8,292 nucleotides of DNA, taken from the NCBI GenBank assembly GCA_003158365.1, contig PMIW01000182.1:18728-27019 (forward strand), read 5' to 3'. The notes under the pieces are model-generated. The model searched no databases. It had not been told where the DNA came from and worked only from the letters and a program-made list of their open reading frames with translations. The stretch comes from Ignavibacteriota bacterium. GTDB lineage: Bacteria > Bacteroidota > Ignavibacteria > Tepidaquicellales > Tepidaquicellaceae. The position numbers and the translations under genes were made by a program. Positions 5,482 through 8,292 of the stretch are shown here, piece after piece (positions within the stretch are counted from its first letter, which is position 1; every line of letters begins with the position of its first letter).

Positions 5482-8292
5482 ATGGAAAAAAGTATATCGA
5501 TAATAAAAATATCCAATAAATATATTATACTATTCGTTTTAGCAATGGTAATTTCAGGGCTTGGCTTTTATATGAGCAGTAATTCAATCACGGATTATTA
5601 TTACTACCAAAATAAACCAATGTACATGAATCTGAGAACGGATAAAATATTTATAAAGACAAAACAACAACTAAGCAAAGAAGAACTATCCTCAGTATTA
5701 AGCGTGTATAATCAGATAGCTCCGGTTAGCAAGATTGATGAAAAAGAAAAAATGCAATTTATAAATTTAAACATACAAAATACCGCAAAAGCATTAAATG
5801 ATTTGGTTAAAGCTTTAAATCAAAATCCTCAAATAGAATATTCCTCTGTTGTCTATTCCCCGTTTGATGGAAGCGGAAATAAAGTACTGCAGGGATTAAC
5901 CGATGAAATCCTTGTTCAATTTAAACAGGGAATGTCTGAAAGCAGTATTAATGAATATTTAAAACTTAATCAATTTGAAATTGTTCAACCATTAAGTTTA
6001 ACAGGCGGTGTGTCTTATGTTCTAAAAGTTTCAAGAAATATTGAATTATCTTCTTTGGATGCCGCAAATATGGTATATAACAGCGGACTTGTGAACTGGG
6101 CAGAACCTAATTTTTATATTTCAGGATTGCTTGCATATGCGCCTAATGACCAGTTCTTTCCGCGTCAATGGTCTATAAAAAACACAGGAAATAATATCCC
6201 GGAAGGAATCTCCGGAACAGCAGGTTGTGATATGAGGGTTGACAGTGCATGGAATATAACATTGGGGATTTCTCAGTGTGTAATAGGTATGGTAGACAGC
6301 GGTATTGATACAACACATGAGGATATCAGAGGTAATTTACTGATTTCCAAAGGGTACGATTACATAAATGGTCATCCTCTGCAAACTGACGATATGAATC
6401 ACGGTACCTGTACCGGCGGAATAGTTGCTGCCGTTGGAAACAATACAATGGGAATTTCCGGTATTGCTCCAAATTGTAAGTTAATTCCGATAAAAATATT
6501 CAACGCAGCGGGCAGCACAACCACAGCCGCTTTGACAAATGGATTAATATATTCATACCAGTCAGGTGCGTGGATATCCAGTAATTCATGGGGTGGAGGC
6601 ACTCCGTATGCTCCGGCTGATCAGGCAATCACAGATGGCACGACACTGGGAAGAAGCGGAAAAGGGACTATTTTCTGTGTTGCGACGGGTAATAGTAACG
6701 GAGCTTTACAGTGGCCTGCAACAAATCCAAATGTAATTGCAGTCGGTGGTAACAGTCCGTGTAATACAAGAAAATCAACATCAAGTTGTGACGGTGAAAC
6801 ATGGTGGGGTGCAAACTATGGAACAGGATTATCCATTGTTACTCCTTGCGTGAAGGTATATGCAACTGACAGGATGGGAAGTGTTGGTTATTCCCCGACT
6901 AATTATGACAGTACATTTAACGGAACGTCAAGTGCAACTCCTAATTGTGCCGGTGTAATTGCATTATCACTATCATTGGATTCAACTCAAAGATGGGATA
7001 GTGTCAGAGTAAGACTGTGCAGAACTGCAGATAAAGTCGGAACTTATTCATACACAAGTGCAGGTCCTTATTCGGTTCTTGGAAATACATGGAATACCGA
7101 AATGGGATATGGTAAAGTAAATGCCTTCAGGTTGTTGAAATTAAATCAACAAATGATGGGACCTGTCATTTCTCATACACCTTTGGGAAATACTGAACAA
7201 ACTACAGGTAACAGAGTCGTAAATTGCACAATTTCTCCTGCTACAGCGGGTATTAATCCTTCTTTGACTAAATTATATTATGCAAAAAACAGTACAACGT
7301 GGACAAATGTTGCTTTGACAAATTCAGGCGGTCAGAATTGGACAGCAAATCTACCACTTACCGGTGCAGGAACTTATAATTATTATTTGACAACAACAGA
7401 TTCTGCAAGTAAAACATCTACTGCTCCATTTGGTGCTCCAACATCTTATTATTCATTTGTTGCTTCATCTGATACAGTAAAACCTGTAATAGTGACCACA
7501 CCGATTCCAAATACTCCAAAACAAAGCTGGCCGGTAGCGGTAACGGCAACTGTAACGGATAATATCGGAGTTGACTCTGCCTGGGTAAGATGGTATAAAA
7601 ATACTGTTTCGAATTACAAACAATTTAAATTGATTAATACAAGCGGAAATATTTATTCTGCAACATTTAATTCGTTAAATTCGGACGTAACTCCGGGTGA
7701 TACAATAAAATACAGAATAATAGCTCAGGATATATCTTCCGCTCACAACAGAGATTCTTCCGCATTATATGCATTTGCAATAACAAATGTAGTAACAAAT
7801 AATGTGTGTCGTACAGTCTGGGTACCAATCAGAGATAATACAACAAATTATGACAGCTTCCAGGTAGGAACTCACTCAAATATAATAAAAGTGAATTTCA
7901 CGATGACGCAGTTAATTCATACATATGACGGAGATGTTACATTTGCGCTAAGGTCGCCGTCGGGAACGGAAGTAATCTTATCGGCAAATAACGGAGGCGG
8001 TGGAGATAATTATATTAACACAGTCTTTAATGATTCAGCAACTACACCGATAGCTAGCGGAACAGCTCCGTTTACAGGTACCTTTACCCCAACCGGTCCG
8101 CTTGCTGCATTCAATGGTCAGGATCCGTACGGATGGTGGAGATTGCGCGTGAATGATAATGCAGGCGGAGATACTGGACATGTTGGGCAATATTGCGTAC
8201 AAATATTTTCAGGCAGTATAATAACCGGCATTAATAACGGGAATAAGATACCAACAGAATATTCCTTAAATCAAAATTATCCGAATCCGTTT
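5482..8292 (+). CDS. Secreted S8 (subtilisin-family) serine protease with P-domain and T9SS sorting signal (C-terminus cut)
   Basis: 937 codons, open to the window end. Signal peptide or anchor about 1-31 (KYIILFVLAMVISGLGFYM). Two propeptide-like units follow, about 54-126 (KIFIKTKQQLSKEELSSVL...) and 141-213 (DEILVQFKQGMSESSINEYL ... WAEPNFYI). The catalytic domain is about 220-555. It has Asp272 in GMVDSGID, His307 in NHGTCTGGI, the oxyanion Asn404 in VATGNSNG and nucleophile Ser483 in NGTSSATP, so all key residues are present and activity is expected. Two Ig/fibronectin-like modules follow (about 561-662 and 664-771, the latter opening DTVKPVI). A proprotein-convertase P-domain-like module comes next (about 776-911, with TYDGDVTFALRSPSGTEV and DPYGWWRLRVND). 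Finally there is the start of a T9SS type A sorting domain (IPTEYSLNQNYPNPF, 923-937). The product should be exported by Sec, then moved by T9SS to the surface or medium. The ATG at 5482 lacks a Shine-Dalgarno. No operon partner is visible downstream. Confidence 0.93.
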   Translation, partial: MEKSISIIKISNKYIILFVLAMVISGLGFYMSSNSITDYYYYQNKPMYMNLRTDKIFIKTKQQLSKEELSSVLSVYNQIAPVSKIDEKEKMQFINLNIQNTAKALNDLVKALNQNPQIEYSSVVYSPFDGSGNKVLQGLTDEILVQFKQGMSESSINEYLKLNQFEIVQPLSLTGGVSYVLKVSRNIELSSLDAANMVYNSGLVNWAEPNFYISGLLAYAPNDQFFPRQWSIKNTGNNIPEGISGTAGCDMRVDSAWNITLGISQCVIGMVDSGIDTTHEDIRGNLLISKGYDYINGHPLQTDDMNHGTCTGGIVAAVGNNTMGISGIAPNCKLIPIKIFNAAGSTTTAALTNGLIYSYQSGAWISSNSWGGGTPYAPADQAITDGTTLGRSGKGTIFCVATGNSNGALQWPATNPNVIAVGGNSPCNTRKSTSSCDGETWWGANYGTGLSIVTPCVKVYATDRMGSVGYSPTNYDSTFNGTSSATPNCAGVIALSLSLDSTQRWDSVRVRLCRTADKVGTYSYTSAGPYSVLGNTWNTEMGYGKVNAFRLLKLNQQMMGPVISHTPLGNTEQTTGNRVVNCTISPATAGINPSLTKLYYAKNSTTWTNVALTNSGGQNWTANLPLTGAGTYNYYLTTTDSASKTSTAPFGAPTSYYSFVASSDTVKPVIVTTPIPNTPKQSWPVAVTATVTDNIGVDSAWVRWYKNTVSNYKQFKLINTSGNIYSATFNSLNSDVTPGDTIKYRIIAQDISSAHNRDSSALYAFAITNVVTNNVCRTVWVPIRDNTTNYDSFQVGTHSNIIKVNFTMTQLIHTYDGDVTFALRSPSGTEVILSANNGGGGDNYINTVFNDSATTPIASGTAPFTGTFTPTGPLAAFNGQDPYGWWRLRVNDNAGGDTGHVGQYCVQIFSGSIITGINNGNKIPTEYSLNQNYPNPF

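Noticed and set aside
6121..6602. Minus-strand open frames at 6121-6318 and 6399-6602
   Set aside because: They are antisense to the catalytic domain of the protease, whose plus-strand frame carries all active-site motifs.
1..8292. tRNA or rRNA genes, CRISPR arrays, insertion sequences, phage or defence genes
   Set aside because: No regularly spaced repeats, transposase motifs, terminal repeats or stable-RNA signatures were seen on either strand.

Overview
This AT-rich window (low GC by eye) looks like the chromosome of a Bacteroidota/Ignavibacteria-type bacterium. The evidence is a subtilisin-like protease that ends, at the window edge, in the opening of a type IX secretion (T9SS, Por) type A sorting domain (IPTEYSLNQNYPNPF). 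A second, very short gene carries the other half of such a domain. Shine-Dalgarno sequences are weak or absent, and promoter-like sites fit the Bacteroidota TTTG / TAnnTTTG pattern. The 'IPTEYSLNQNYPNPF' wording is the form I associate with Ignavibacteria and relatives, but the phylum-level call is an inference.

Left part, minus strand (4150 down to 1): a compact, regulator-first tripartite efflux operon. The order of transcription is a TetR-family regulator (4106-3489), a TolC-type outer-membrane channel (3471-2161), a lipoprotein periplasmic adaptor (2109-1075) and an RND inner-membrane pump (1039 to beyond the left edge). Gaps are 17, 51 and 35 bases. A candidate promoter just upstream of the regulator lies almost exactly inside an 8-bp-arm inverted repeat, the layout expected for autorepression of the whole operon by the TetR protein. 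The pumped substrate cannot be read from the sequence.

Middle part (4150-5481): mostly intergenic and small genes. It holds an AT-only inverted repeat and a short GC-richer island of unknown origin. An 82-residue minus-strand secreted protein consists of little more than a signal peptide joined to the C-terminal half of a T9SS sorting domain. A plus-strand 177-residue membrane-anchored protein of unknown function starts at TTG.

Right part, plus strand (5482 to the right edge): a large S8 (subtilisin-family) protease with signal peptide, apparently two successive propeptide-like domains, a complete Asp/His/Ser triad, two Ig-like modules, a P-domain-like module and the start of the T9SS sorting domain. 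It is cut by the window end.

The clearest functional units are standard ones (an efflux operon and an exported protease). The less ordinary items are the nested promoter/operator, the cargo-less half sorting-domain protein, the doubled propeptide and the unexplained GC island.
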